Shown here piece by piece: positions 7,496 through 15,385 of a stretch of DNA of 64,000 bases (position 1 is its first letter; every line of letters starts with the position of its first letter). The stretch comes from Rudaea cellulosilytica DSM 22992 (GTDB lineage: Bacteria; Pseudomonadota; Gammaproteobacteria; Xanthomonadales; Rhodanobacteraceae): positions 1,649,652 to 1,713,651 of the forward strand of contig NZ_KB899241.1 in assembly GCF_000378125.1 (NCBI RefSeq). The letters are read 5' to 3'. The translations under genes were made by a program, and so were the position numbers. Under the pieces are notes generated by a model. That model did not search any database. It was not told the DNA's origin and saw nothing but the letters and a program-made list of their open reading frames with translations.

Positions 7496-8875
7496 ATGGA
7501 AATCACTTTCGCCGGTGACCGAAATACCACTCACACGGGCGGCACGAGCCGCATGCTTGTTGCGGGAGCATTTGTTGCGGCACTGGGATCGTTGCTGTTC
7601 GGTTTCGATACCGCTGTCATCTCAGGCACAACGGAATCGCTGCGGCAGGTTTTCGCGCTTACGGACAATCTGCTTGGATTGACAGTTTCCAGTGCCCTGA
7701 TCGGCACCCTGTTCGGCGCATTTCTGGTGGGCCGTCCTGCGGATTGGTGGGGGCGCAAGCCGGTACTGGCGGGGCTGGCGTTTGTCTTCGTCGTGGCGTC
7801 GTTGGGCTGCGCGATGGCGTGGAATTGGTACGCGCTGCTGGCATTCCGCTGGCTCGGTGGGGTGGCCGTCGGCGGAGCGTCTGTGGTTTCCCCGCTGTAC
7901 ATCACCGAGATCGCTCCACCGAAGCGCCGTGGTGTGCTGGTCGCCATCAGCCAGCTCAACATCGTGCTTGGCATCCTGCTTGCCTATCTTTCCAATTACT
8001 TCGTGGCTTGGGCGTTGGGCGCGGACGCGACAAATGATTGGCGCTGGATGTTTGGGGTGATGGCAATTCCGTCAGTCGTGTTTCTCTGTACCGTGCTGGC
8101 TCTCCCCGAGAGCCCGCGCTGGCTCGTGCGGCAGCGCCGCATGGACGATGCGGAAAAGGCGCTGACACGGTTCGGACATGAGGACCCTGGCGCAGAGGTG
8201 CGCGAGATCGCCGAGTCCATGCATGCGGATATCGAGGGTCATCACGCAAGCCTCTTTCAACGCAAGTATCTCAGGCCATTGCTGTTCGCCTTTGCGATTG
8301 CGGCATTCAATCAACTGGACGGTATCAATGCGGTGATTTACTACACCGCGGATATTTTCCGCATGGCCGGAGCATCCAAGACAAGCGCACTGTCGCAATC
8401 TGTCATTCTGGGCTTCACCAATCTCGTGCTGACGCTCGTCGCGATGGCCGTGATCGATCGGATTGGCCGCAGGGCATTGTTGCTAGCGGGATCGGTCACC
8501 TTTGTTTTCTCGCACCTGCTGGCGGCGTGGGTGTTTTACTCGCATGCACATGGTTGGATTGTGATCTTGGCAATGATGGGCGTGGTCGGCTCCCACTCTT
8601 ACTCGCAGGGCGCGGTGGTGTGGGTTTACATCAATGAAATTCTGCCGAACGCGATTCGTGCATCTGGCTCTGCGGTGGTCTGCTTCAGCCTGTGGGTAAT
8701 TTGCGCTGCGGTGAGTTGGATGTTCCCGGTCCTCGTGGGCATATCCGCTTTCGCGCCATTCCTCTTCTTTGGCGCGATGATGGTGGCGCAATTCGTTTTT
8801 GTCTGGATTGCGTTGCCGGAAACCAAGGGGGTTTCCCTCGAGGAATTGCAGCGGCGCTTGGGCATCCAGGAATGA
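7496..8875 (+). CDS. MFS sugar porter (sugar:H+ symporter type)
   Basis: A 459-residue, 12-helix major facilitator of the sugar porter family. Diagnostic motifs are GFDTAVISGT in helix 1 (~residues 38-47), RPADWWGRKP between helices 2 and 3, PESPRWLVRQ after helix 6 (~203-212), IDRIGRRALLLAG between helices 8 and 9, and PETKGVSLEELQ at the end of helix 12. Helix 7 has FNQLDGINAVIYY, the sugar-binding region. It is predicted to import the monosaccharide used by the surrounding genes across the inner membrane. It is transcribed away from the GntR-mutarotase-enolase-kinase unit through the shared AT-rich promoter. Confidence 0.9.
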   Translation: MEITFAGDRNTTHTGGTSRMLVAGAFVAALGSLLFGFDTAVISGTTESLRQVFALTDNLLGLTVSSALIGTLFGAFLVGRPADWWGRKPVLAGLAFVFVVASLGCAMAWNWYALLAFRWLGGVAVGGASVVSPLYITEIAPPKRRGVLVAISQLNIVLGILLAYLSNYFVAWALGADATNDWRWMFGVMAIPSVVFLCTVLALPESPRWLVRQRRMDDAEKALTRFGHEDPGAEVREIAESMHADIEGHHASLFQRKYLRPLLFAFAIAAFNQLDGINAVIYYTADIFRMAGASKTSALSQSVILGFTNLVLTLVAMAVIDRIGRRALLLAGSVTFVFSHLLAAWVFYSHAHGWIVILAMMGVVGSHSYSQGAVVWVYINEILPNAIRASGSAVVCFSLWVICAAVSWMFPVLVGISAFAPFLFFGAMMVAQFVFVWIALPETKGVSLEELQRRLGIQE

Positions 8876-9016
8876 CTTGGGCAATTCCACATTCGTCTTC
8901 GTAGGGCATTTTCTGGCTATTGCATTTGTTCGACGCGTCGTCGAAGTTGGGCAAAGGGCAAAGTCCTTAGGGGACGAAAGCTAAGAGTTTCGGAAATTCG
9001 ATCTGGATGACCAGCG

Positions 9017-9475
9017 ATGGATGGTGATACTAGGAGTGCGCGCGCAGCGCGATTGCCGAGCCGTCGGGACAGATTGGCAAGAGGCGAACTTGTCGACGTA
9101 TCCCCTTTCGCGCGTGCCGCCGGTTTCCGCGTTCCGGTGGCGCTGACCCGCGATGCGTGGGCCGCCGGCATCGACATTAGCGGCGATCGGTCGCCGGTGG
9201 AACGCAGCGGTCAAGCCGTGAGGCAGCGTGCCGTTGAAATGCTCAGCCACGCCCTACAAGCGGTGCGTAGAGCCAGCGACAGCGATGCTGTGCAATTCAA
9301 CCTATACAGACCGACCAGCAATTGCGAAGGGAAAGCAATTGGTCGGCTGGCAATCAGAGATCATTTTCTGGTTCGTTGCGAACCCGGCGACCTTGGTGAA
9401 CCAGTGGTCACCATTTCCCTTGCGAACTCTCTCGAGTCAGAAGCAGCGACCGAACTCAAGCCGCAGCAGCTGTAG
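9017..9475 (+). CDS. DUF6573-like protein, mobile-element relic
   Basis: A 152-residue frame with a recognisable pattern: RGELVDVSPFARAAGFRVPV near the N-terminus (~residues 23-42), then ALTRDAW, and GDLGEPVVTISLANS near the C-terminus (~123-137). From memory this matches DUF6573, a family mostly found on plasmids and integrative elements. The usual acidic/Trp-rich middle is partly changed (AGIDISGDRSPVERSGQ), so it may be decayed. Neighbouring sequence on both sides holds no other intact gene. It stands alone between the MFS gene and the DeoR regulator, suggesting a leftover from a former mobile element. Function unknown. Confidence 0.45.
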   Translation: MDGDTRSARAARLPSRRDRLARGELVDVSPFARAAGFRVPVALTRDAWAAGIDISGDRSPVERSGQAVRQRAVEMLSHALQAVRRASDSDAVQFNLYRPTSNCEGKAIGRLAIRDHFLVRCEPGDLGEPVVTISLANSLESEAATELKPQQL

Positions 9476-9595
9476 CCACGTGCAGCAGCTAGTCAAACTA
9501 GCTATGAGGAGAGCGATGATGGTGGCGAAGCTGGGCTGTCTTTACGAGATATCGCGATCTGCGAGATAGCCGCCATCCTTCTTGCCGCTGGTCAG

Positions 9596-9701
9596 CATGC
9601 GGCGGGGGTGGGCAGCAACGGCAAGGTATCGATCTACTGTGGCGCAAGCCGCCACCGACATCGTCGTCGACGTGCACGGCTGGTTACCGATTGGGTTGTA
9701 G
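9596..9701 (+). pseudogene. Frameshifted fragment of a secreted repeat/adhesin-type protein
   Basis: One frame reads VGSNGKVSIYC and, after a shift of frame around 9640-9650, continues VAQAATDIVVDVHGWLPIGL then TAG. Joined, this resembles the widespread NGKVCIYTSAATDLIVDVNGW-type motif of large secreted proteins. Only about 35 codons survive. The rest of 8876-9745 outside this and the DUF6573-like frame shows nothing I can support as a gene. Confidence 0.4.
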
Positions 9702-9745
9702 GCTCGGGCGCGTGCCGCATTGCTGGCATAAGCCGGACAAAAAAC

Positions 9746-10534
9746 TCACACCAACACCATGCGCACACCGCTGTCCATCAGCGCCTGTACGTATTCCGCA
9801 TTTGCAATTTTTTCTGTTATCGCAACGTTCAATGCAGTAATGGGAGCAATGACGGACAGGCTGCGTTGGCCGAATTTGCTCGCATCGAACACACCGACGA
9901 CCTTGCGCGAGACGCGGATCATCAGTGCGTTGAGCGAGGCTTCCTGTGGATCATGCGTGGTCACACCGATCCCAGGGATGATGCCGTCCACGCCGAGGAA
10001 CAAGCGATCGGCCGAGAGCTGAGAAAGCGTGTGCTCGGCGCCGGGGCCGGCGAGCGAATGCGAGCTGGAGCGCAGCAGGCCACCAAGCATCATCACGCGG
10101 ATCGATGGGACCGCGCTGAGCTCGAGCGCGATCTGCAGCCCGTTGGTGACGACGGTCAGTTCATTCCATTTGCGCTGGCGCAGCGCGCGGGCGATTTCGA
10201 TCGTGGTCGAACCGGAGTCCAGGATGATCGTTTCGCCGTCCTCGACCAGCTTGGCCGCGGCATGGCCGATGCGCCGCTTCTGAGCATTGCGATGTGCTTC
10301 CTTGAAGCTCGGTGGCGCGTCGGCTGTGCCTGGCGGCATCGGTACTGCACCGCCATGCGAGCGCATGATCGCCGCATTGCGCGTGAGTGCCTCGAGGTCG
10401 GAACGTATCGTCACCGGCGAGATATGGAAGCGAGCCGCAAGTTCCTCGACCGTTGCACGACCTTGCCGCTGGACCAGTTCGACGATGAGTCGGCGGCGTT
10501 CTTCGACGAGCAGGCGGGGCGAGGGTGAGGTCAT
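9746..10534 (-). CDS. DeoR/GlpR-family transcriptional regulator
   Basis: A 262-residue sugar-metabolism repressor. The N-terminal DeoR helix-turn-helix is RLIVELVQRQGRATVEELAA followed by RFHISPVTIRSDLEAL (residues ~14-48) with the HGGA element just after. The C-terminal DeoRC effector domain has DSGSTTIEIARAL and FLGVDGI, typical of sensing a phosphorylated sugar. The ATG at 10534 is chosen because it directly precedes the HTH; an upstream in-frame ATG would only add a basic tail. It lies 38 bp after the second GntR gene on the same strand, so both regulators may be co-transcribed and together control the divergent catabolic operon. Confidence 0.85.
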   Translation of the reverse strand: MTSPSPRLLVEERRRLIVELVQRQGRATVEELAARFHISPVTIRSDLEALTRNAAIMRSHGGAVPMPPGTADAPPSFKEAHRNAQKRRIGHAAAKLVEDGETIILDSGSTTIEIARALRQRKWNELTVVTNGLQIALELSAVPSIRVMMLGGLLRSSSHSLAGPGAEHTLSQLSADRLFLGVDGIIPGIGVTTHDPQEASLNALMIRVSRKVVGVFDASKFGQRSLSVIAPITALNVAITEKIANAEYVQALMDSGVRMVLV

Positions 10535-10572
10535 GCAGTGTCGTGATCTTGCGCAGGTTCGCTTCAGTTCTC

Positions 10573-11283
10573 TCAAAGTCCCATGGCGCGATGCATTGCC
10601 GAATTCAGATGCACCATCATTTCGGACGCGGCCAGTTCGACGTTGCGATCGCGGCAGGCCTCGAGAATGTTGACGTGCTCTTTGAGCGTACGGCTGATCA
10701 ACGGCGCCGTTTCGCTACGATCCATGAGGATCAGCGACGTGTAGTTCTGCAGGCGCTTGGTGGTCGATTCAATGAGCGGATTGCCCAGGCTGCCGATCAG
10801 GCCGCCATGCAAACGCGACTCGAGCTTATGCAGCTTGGGTAGCGGGTCTTGACCGTTCCTCTCCATCTCTTCGATGAACTCATGGTGGTCGGCGAGCAAT
10901 GCTTCGATCTCTTCGATCGGCGCCCTCTCGGCGTAGCGCCGGACCGCCTCGCACTCGATGATCATGCGGAACTGATAGGTGCTGCGGATCAGGTCCATGT
11001 CGGCCTTGATGAACTCGATGCCGGCGCGCGGGTGGATCTTCACTATCCCCTCGACCTCGAGGACGCGCAGAGCGTCGCGCAAAGGTTGGATCGGCACGCC
11101 CAAAAGCTCGACGAGCTCGTTCTGAGACATGTAGGCCCCGGCGGCGATGCGCCGGTGGAACAGGCCGTCCATGATGAGTTGATAGGCAGTTTTGCTCAGG
11201 CGTGTCGCGCCTTTCGCGGCAGGTTTCCCTTTTTTGGGTGCCGAGACGGAACGCCGGGCTTGCTTAGTTGCTTTTTTTATCAT
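10573..11283 (-). CDS. GntR/FadR-family transcriptional regulator, copy 2
   Basis: A 236-residue FCD-type GntR regulator nearly identical to the product of 6687-7397, from the basic N-terminus (KQARRSVSAPKKG) to the last residues (LNSAMHRAMGL). Differences are scattered conservative changes (for example MSQNELVELLG against MSQGELVELLG), so both copies appear to be under selection rather than decaying. It is divergent from the dehydratase-led operon at 11321 and shares the AT-rich operator region. The duplication includes the promoter, giving each catabolic transcript its own copy of the same regulatory circuit. Confidence 0.85.
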   Translation of the reverse strand: MIKKATKQARRSVSAPKKGKPAAKGATRLSKTAYQLIMDGLFHRRIAAGAYMSQNELVELLGVPIQPLRDALRVLEVEGIVKIHPRAGIEFIKADMDLIRSTYQFRMIIECEAVRRYAERAPIEEIEALLADHHEFIEEMERNGQDPLPKLHKLESRLHGGLIGSLGNPLIESTTKRLQNYTSLILMDRSETAPLISRTLKEHVNILEACRDRNVELAASEMMVHLNSAMHRAMGL

Positions 11284-11289
11284 ATCTAT

Positions 11290-11303
11290 TATCCTATCTG
11301 ATA
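11290..11303. promoter_or_regulatory. Candidate GntR operator in divergent promoter, copy 2
   Basis: TATCCTATCTGATA corresponds to the palindrome at 7404-7417 with CA changed to CC. That change removes the upstream ATG present in copy 1. The block sits between GntR copy 2 and the dehydratase-led operon. Conservation between two otherwise diverging intergenic copies supports a regulatory role; binding is not shown. Confidence 0.5.
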
Positions 11304-11320
11304 TTTCACAATGTCGCTAG

Positions 11321-12478
11321 ATGGATCGCCTTATGCAAATTGTCGACTTCAGAATCACCCGCTTTCAGTTTGACAGGGATCGCCTGATAGGCGACAGCCA
11401 AATTTCGTCCAATGAGGTTCACGCCGCAAGCCTCGAATTGGTGGGAAATGACGGTAGCGTTGGGTTGGGCTTCGTGAATTCGGTCATGGCCAGCCTACCG
11501 GACGAGAACGAAATCGCCCGCGTGTTCGCGCTCGAGGCCTGGCCTGAGTTGGAGGGACAGATCCCGGCGGTCTTGGCTCACCGTCAACTCATGCGCCGCG
11601 GCGGCAATCGCCGAAAAATGAGCCTGCCCTTCGAGGATGCCATACAACAGGCCATCTGGGATATCTACGCGAAATCAATAAAACTGCCCCTGTGGAAACT
11701 GCTGGGCGGTGTCAAAGAAAAGGTGCGCGCTTATGCCAGCGGCCTGGATTTTCACCTTTCGGACCACGACTTTTGTCAGATCTTCGCCAGAGCGGCGAAA
11801 GATGGGCATACGGCGTTCAAGATCAAAGTGGGTCATCCCGATGTCCAGCGCGATGTACACCGGCTTGATCTGCTGAAAAGCACGGTCGGGCCGGAGGCGA
11901 TCGTCATGGTCGACGCCAACGAGGCCTGGACGCCCAAGCAGACTCTGCGAGCGCTCGATCTATTCCGCAAGGCCGGACATAACATTTTTTGGGTCGAGGA
12001 CCCCATTCCGCGGGACGACATGGCCGGGTTGCGCCTGCTCCGCGGCGGGAGCGGCACCACTTATCTGAATACCGGCGAATATCTCGACGTTACCGGGAAG
12101 CGTTCGCTGATCGATGCGGGCGCCGCCGACATCATCAACGTTGGCGGCCAGATCACCGATGTCATGCGATTGGGTTGGTATGCCGCAGAAAAGAATGTCG
12201 AACTCGCGCTCGGCAACAGCTTCCTTGAAGTCGGTGTGAACCTCGCCGTCGCACTGCCGGAAGTGAATTGGCTGGAGTACAGCTATCAGAACCTTGATCA
12301 CCTGGTGAACAAGACCTTCGACATCCGCGACGGCTACATCTTCCCCTCGAACGAAGCCGGGCACGGTCTGACGCTGAGCGAAGAAGCGCGAAAAAACTGG
12401 CGGCGTCCTTCTCCCGTTGGCGCCGAGAGTGGTGAGGCAGATGTTCGTGTTGGCTTGGCAAAGGTGGGTGCACGATGA
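11321..12478 (+). CDS. Enolase-superfamily acid-sugar dehydratase (MR/MLE type)
   Basis: A 385-residue mandelate racemase/muconate lactonizing-type enzyme and first gene of the 12-gene operon. Metal ligands and acid/base residues are visible: FKIKVGH (KxK, ~residue 167), MVDANEAW (~197), WVEDPIPRDD (~225) and LNTGEYLD (~250). The usual C-terminal His motif is replaced by LALGNSFLEVG, so the second-face base may differ from mandelate racemase. It probably removes water from a sugar acid to give the 2-keto-3-deoxy acid. It does not resemble the L-fuconate dehydratase of Xanthomonas as I remember it, so the substrate is open. ATGs at 11321 and 11333 are both possible starts. The stop overlaps the next start by four bases. 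Confidence 0.8.
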   Translation: MDRLMQIVDFRITRFQFDRDRLIGDSQISSNEVHAASLELVGNDGSVGLGFVNSVMASLPDENEIARVFALEAWPELEGQIPAVLAHRQLMRRGGNRRKMSLPFEDAIQQAIWDIYAKSIKLPLWKLLGGVKEKVRAYASGLDFHLSDHDFCQIFARAAKDGHTAFKIKVGHPDVQRDVHRLDLLKSTVGPEAIVMVDANEAWTPKQTLRALDLFRKAGHNIFWVEDPIPRDDMAGLRLLRGGSGTTYLNTGEYLDVTGKRSLIDAGAADIINVGGQITDVMRLGWYAAEKNVELALGNSFLEVGVNLAVALPEVNWLEYSYQNLDHLVNKTFDIRDGYIFPSNEAGHGLTLSEEARKNWRRPSPVGAESGEADVRVGLAKVGAR

Positions 12479-13317
12479 AACTTCTACGCTACGGCGAATC
12501 GGGCCGGGAAAAGCCGGGCATGCTCGATGCACAGGGTCGTATCCGCGACCTCTCCTCCATCGTCGACGACATCGCCCTCGATGCGCTCTCGGCTCAAGGC
12601 TTGGCGCGCCTGCGCGCGATCGATCCGGCAAGCTTGCCGCTGGTCGAGGAAACAGTTCGTTACGGCGCCTGTGTCGCACGCGTCGGCAAGTTCATCTGCA
12701 TCGGTCTCAACTATGCGGATCACGCTGCCGAGACGGGTGCCGCGATCCCGGAAGAACCGATCATCTTCCTCAAGGCGACCTCCGCGATATGCGGCCCCAA
12801 CGACAAGGTGCTGAAGCCGCGCGGCTCGACCAAGCTCGACTGGGAAGTGGAACTCGGCATCGTCATCGGCGAACACACATCGTATGTCACGAAAGATCGG
12901 GCGCTGGACCACATCGCCGGATATTGCGTCATCAACGACGTGTCCGAGCGCAACTTCCAGATCGAGCGCGGCGGTCAATGGGACAAGGGCAAGGGCTGCG
13001 ACACTTTTGGTCCGATCGGGCCCTGGCTCGTGACCCGCGACGAAGCCGGCGACGTCGGCGATCTGAAAATGTGGCTCGACGTCAACGGCCGGCGCTACCA
13101 GAACGGCTCGACCAAGACGATGATCTTCAAGCCCGCGTTCCTGGTCCACTACGTGTCCCAGTTCATGAGCCTGCAGCCCGGCGATGTGATCTCCACCGGT
13201 ACACCGCCTGGCGTTGGCTTGGGGCAAAAGCCGCCGGTGTACCTCAATGCCGGCGATGTGATGGAACTCGGCATCGAAGGCCTGGGCGCCCAGCGACAGG
13301 TGGTCGGCCAGGCCTGA
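12475..13317 (+). CDS. FAH-family hydrolase, probable 2,4-diketo-3-deoxy-aldonate hydrolase
   Basis: A 280-residue fumarylacetoacetate hydrolase-family enzyme. Signature segments are CIGLNYADHAAETG (~residues 73-86), a metal-binding WEVELGIVIGEH (~123-134) with Glu residues, and GDVISTGTPPGVGLGQKPP near 238-256. In the type II L-fucose and L-rhamnose routes a close family member cleaves the 2,4-diketo-3-deoxy acid to pyruvate and L-lactate. That assignment fits because the next gene is an L-lactate dehydrogenase. The start overlaps the dehydratase stop (ATGA), indicating tight coupling. Other FAH members open ureidoglycolate or acylpyruvates, so the substrate remains an inference. Confidence 0.85.
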   Translation: MKLLRYGESGREKPGMLDAQGRIRDLSSIVDDIALDALSAQGLARLRAIDPASLPLVEETVRYGACVARVGKFICIGLNYADHAAETGAAIPEEPIIFLKATSAICGPNDKVLKPRGSTKLDWEVELGIVIGEHTSYVTKDRALDHIAGYCVINDVSERNFQIERGGQWDKGKGCDTFGPIGPWLVTRDEAGDVGDLKMWLDVNGRRYQNGSTKTMIFKPAFLVHYVSQFMSLQPGDVISTGTPPGVGLGQKPPVYLNAGDVMELGIEGLGAQRQVVGQA

Positions 13318-13320
13318 GCG

Positions 13321-14451
13321 ATGATCATCTCGGGGCCGAGCGACTATCGCGAAGCGGCGCGCCGAAAGCTGCCGCCGTTTCTGTTCGACTATATCGACGG
13401 CGGCGCCGGCGACGAGGCGACATTGCGTGCCAACCAGGACGGCCTTGCTTCAGTGAACCTGAAACAACGCGTTCTGCGCGATGTCGCTAGCCTTTCGCTG
13501 GGGACGGAACTCTTCGGCGAGCGCTTGGCCATGCCCGTGATCCTGGGCCCGGTGGGCCTGAGCGGAATGTATGCGCGCCGCGGAGAAGTGCAGGCCGCGC
13601 GAGCGGCAAGGGCGGCCGGAATTCCGTACACGTTGTCGACCGTGTCGGTGTGCAGCCTCGAGGAGGTCATCGCCGCCAACGGCGCACCGATTTGGTTCCA
13701 ACTCTATGTGCTCAAGGATCGAGGCTTCATGAGGGACGCGCTGCGGCACGCAGAGGCTCTCGGTGTGACCAAGCTCGTGTTCACCGTCGACATGCCCGCA
13801 CCTGGTCCGCGCTATCGCGACGCGCGTTCGGGCATGAGCGGACGTTTTGCCGGGGCACGTCGCTTGTGGCAAGCCGTTCGTCATCCATCCTGGGCCGTCG
13901 ATGTGGGGTTGTTGGGACGGCCGCACGATCTCGGCAACATCTCGCGCTATCGTGCGAAGCCGGCGGGATTGAACGACTACATCGGCTGGCTCGGCGCGAA
14001 CTTCGATCCATCGATTTCCTGGGCCGACGTCGAATGGATTCGCGACGTCTGGAAAGGCAAGATCATCATCAAGGGCATATTGGACGCGAACGATGCGCGC
14101 GATGCGCAGCGCTTCGGTGCCGACGGCATCGTCGTATCGAATCATGGCGGTCGCCAACTCGAAGGCGCTTCGTCGACCGCACGAGCGCTGCCGGCCATTG
14201 CCGATGCGGTCGGTGACCGTCTGACTGTGCTGGCCGATTCGGGAGTCCGGTCAGGAACAGACGTGCTGCGCATGCTGGCTCTCGGCGCCAAAGGCGTACT
14301 CCTGGGCCGCGCTTATGCCTATGCACTGGCCAGCGCCGGCCAAGCCGGTGTCGCTCGCCTGCTGGGCATGATCGAAAAGGAAATGCGGGTTGCAATGACG
14401 CTTACCGGCACGGCTTCGATAGATCGTGTCGACCGAACCGTTCTGGCCTGA
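13321..14451 (+). CDS. lldD: FMN-dependent L-lactate dehydrogenase
   Basis: A 376-residue alpha-hydroxy-acid dehydrogenase. Family motifs are [16 protein letters not shown] (~residues 21-36), [11 protein letters not shown] (~125-135), a substrate/FMN Lys in IIIKGIL (~246) and the active-site [11 protein letters not shown] (~271-281) with the catalytic His. A membrane-associated segment lies in the variable middle. It oxidises L-lactate to pyruvate and passes electrons to the respiratory chain. It begins three bases after the hydrolase stop. Within this operon it would recover the L-lactate released by the upstream hydrolase. It could in principle act on a related 2-hydroxy acid, but similarity to LldD is strong. 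Confidence 0.85.
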   Translation: MIISGPSDYREAARRKLPPFLFDYIDGGAGDEATLRANQDGLASVNLKQRVLRDVASLSLGTELFGERLAMPVILGPVGLSGMYARRGEVQAARAARAAGIPYTLSTVSVCSLEEVIAANGAPIWFQLYVLKDRGFMRDALRHAEALGVTKLVFTVDMPAPGPRYRDARSGMSGRFAGARRLWQAVRHPSWAVDVGLLGRPHDLGNISRYRAKPAGLNDYIGWLGANFDPSISWADVEWIRDVWKGKIIIKGILDANDARDAQRFGADGIVVSNHGGRQLEGASSTARALPAIADAVGDRLTVLADSGVRSGTDVLRMLALGAKGVLLGRAYAYALASAGQAGVARLLGMIEKEMRVAMTLTGTASIDRVDRTVLA

Positions 14452-14464
14452 ATTGCAGCGTCCT

Positions 14465-15370
14465 ATGAGCCTGGCCGTCGACGCCCATCAGCATTTCTGG
14501 TCGCTCGCCCGAGGAGACTATCCTTGGCTCACGCCAGACCTCGGCTTGCTTTATCGCGACTACCTTCCCGCGGATTTGGAGATGCCGTTGAAGGCATCGG
14601 GCATCGGACGAACGATCCTGGTTCAAGCCGCGCCGACCGAGGCTGAAACCGCCTTCCTGCTGCAACTTGCCAATCAATACCCGTTCGTCGCCGGTGTCGT
14701 CGGCTGGACCGACCTCGCCGCGCCGGATGCGGCGAAGACCATCGAGCGGGCCGCGATGAACCCGAAGCTCGTCGGCTTTCGCCCGATGCTGCAGGAGATG
14801 GATGACGCCGCCTGGATCTTGAGCGCCAATTTGCGACCGGCGCTGCGCGCGATGGCCAAAGCGGGCCTGTGCTTCGATGCACTGATCAGGCCGCAGCAGA
14901 TAAAGGTCATCGAGACACTGTTGTTGCACCATCATCCGGATCTCAAGCTGGTCGTCGACCATGCAGCCAATCCGCCGATCGGAGAGGACCTGACTTCGTG
15001 GGCCACCGACATTCGTCGACTTGCGGCCAATACGCGAGCCTACTGCAAGTGGTCGGGGCTGCTGACGATCGCACCCGGACGCGTCAATCGCGGGCATTTG
15101 CACCGCGTGTTCGATGTGCTCATCGAGGCGTTCGGACCCGAGCGGCTCATGTGGGGAAGCGACTGGCCCGTTCTCAATCTCGCCAGCTCGTACGACGACT
15201 GGCTGTTTGAATCCACCATATTGTTCGCCGGGCTCACGGTGGCACAACAGATTCGCATCACATCGCAGACAGCGGCGGATTTTTATCTGGCATCACGCTC
15301 CGACGTCGGTAAAACACGCGCGGGCGTCGCGAGCCAATTTACCCAAGCAATGCTCCACTCTTCCTACTAA
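14465..15370 (+). CDS. Amidohydrolase-family aldonolactonase (L-fuconolactonase-like)
   Basis: A 301-residue amidohydrolase-2 TIM-barrel protein. The DAHQHFWSL motif (residues 5-13) is typical of the L-fucono-1,5-lactonase/L-rhamnonolactonase group, and HMWGSDWPVL-type residues (LMWGSDWPVLNL, ~235) give the conserved C-terminal Asp. LVVDHAANPP (~163) carries another conserved His. It probably opens the sugar lactone made by the dehydrogenase to the free aldonate. ATG 14465 is preferred over the GTG at 14426 because the latter lies inside lldD and the HxH motif follows 14465 directly. Its substrate is inferred from family and context. Confidence 0.8.
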   Translation: MSLAVDAHQHFWSLARGDYPWLTPDLGLLYRDYLPADLEMPLKASGIGRTILVQAAPTEAETAFLLQLANQYPFVAGVVGWTDLAAPDAAKTIERAAMNPKLVGFRPMLQEMDDAAWILSANLRPALRAMAKAGLCFDALIRPQQIKVIETLLLHHHPDLKLVVDHAANPPIGEDLTSWATDIRRLAANTRAYCKWSGLLTIAPGRVNRGHLHRVFDVLIEAFGPERLMWGSDWPVLNLASSYDDWLFESTILFAGLTVAQQIRITSQTAADFYLASRSDVGKTRAGVASQFTQAMLHSSY

Positions 15371-15385
15371 GACGAGGATCGGCAC

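Noticed and set aside
11321-12478. Calling this enzyme L-fuconate dehydratase
   Set aside because: The residues around the active site and the overall sequence do not match the characterised Xanthomonas enzyme as I recall it, and the C-terminal His motif is missing. Only the superfamily and likely reaction type are kept.
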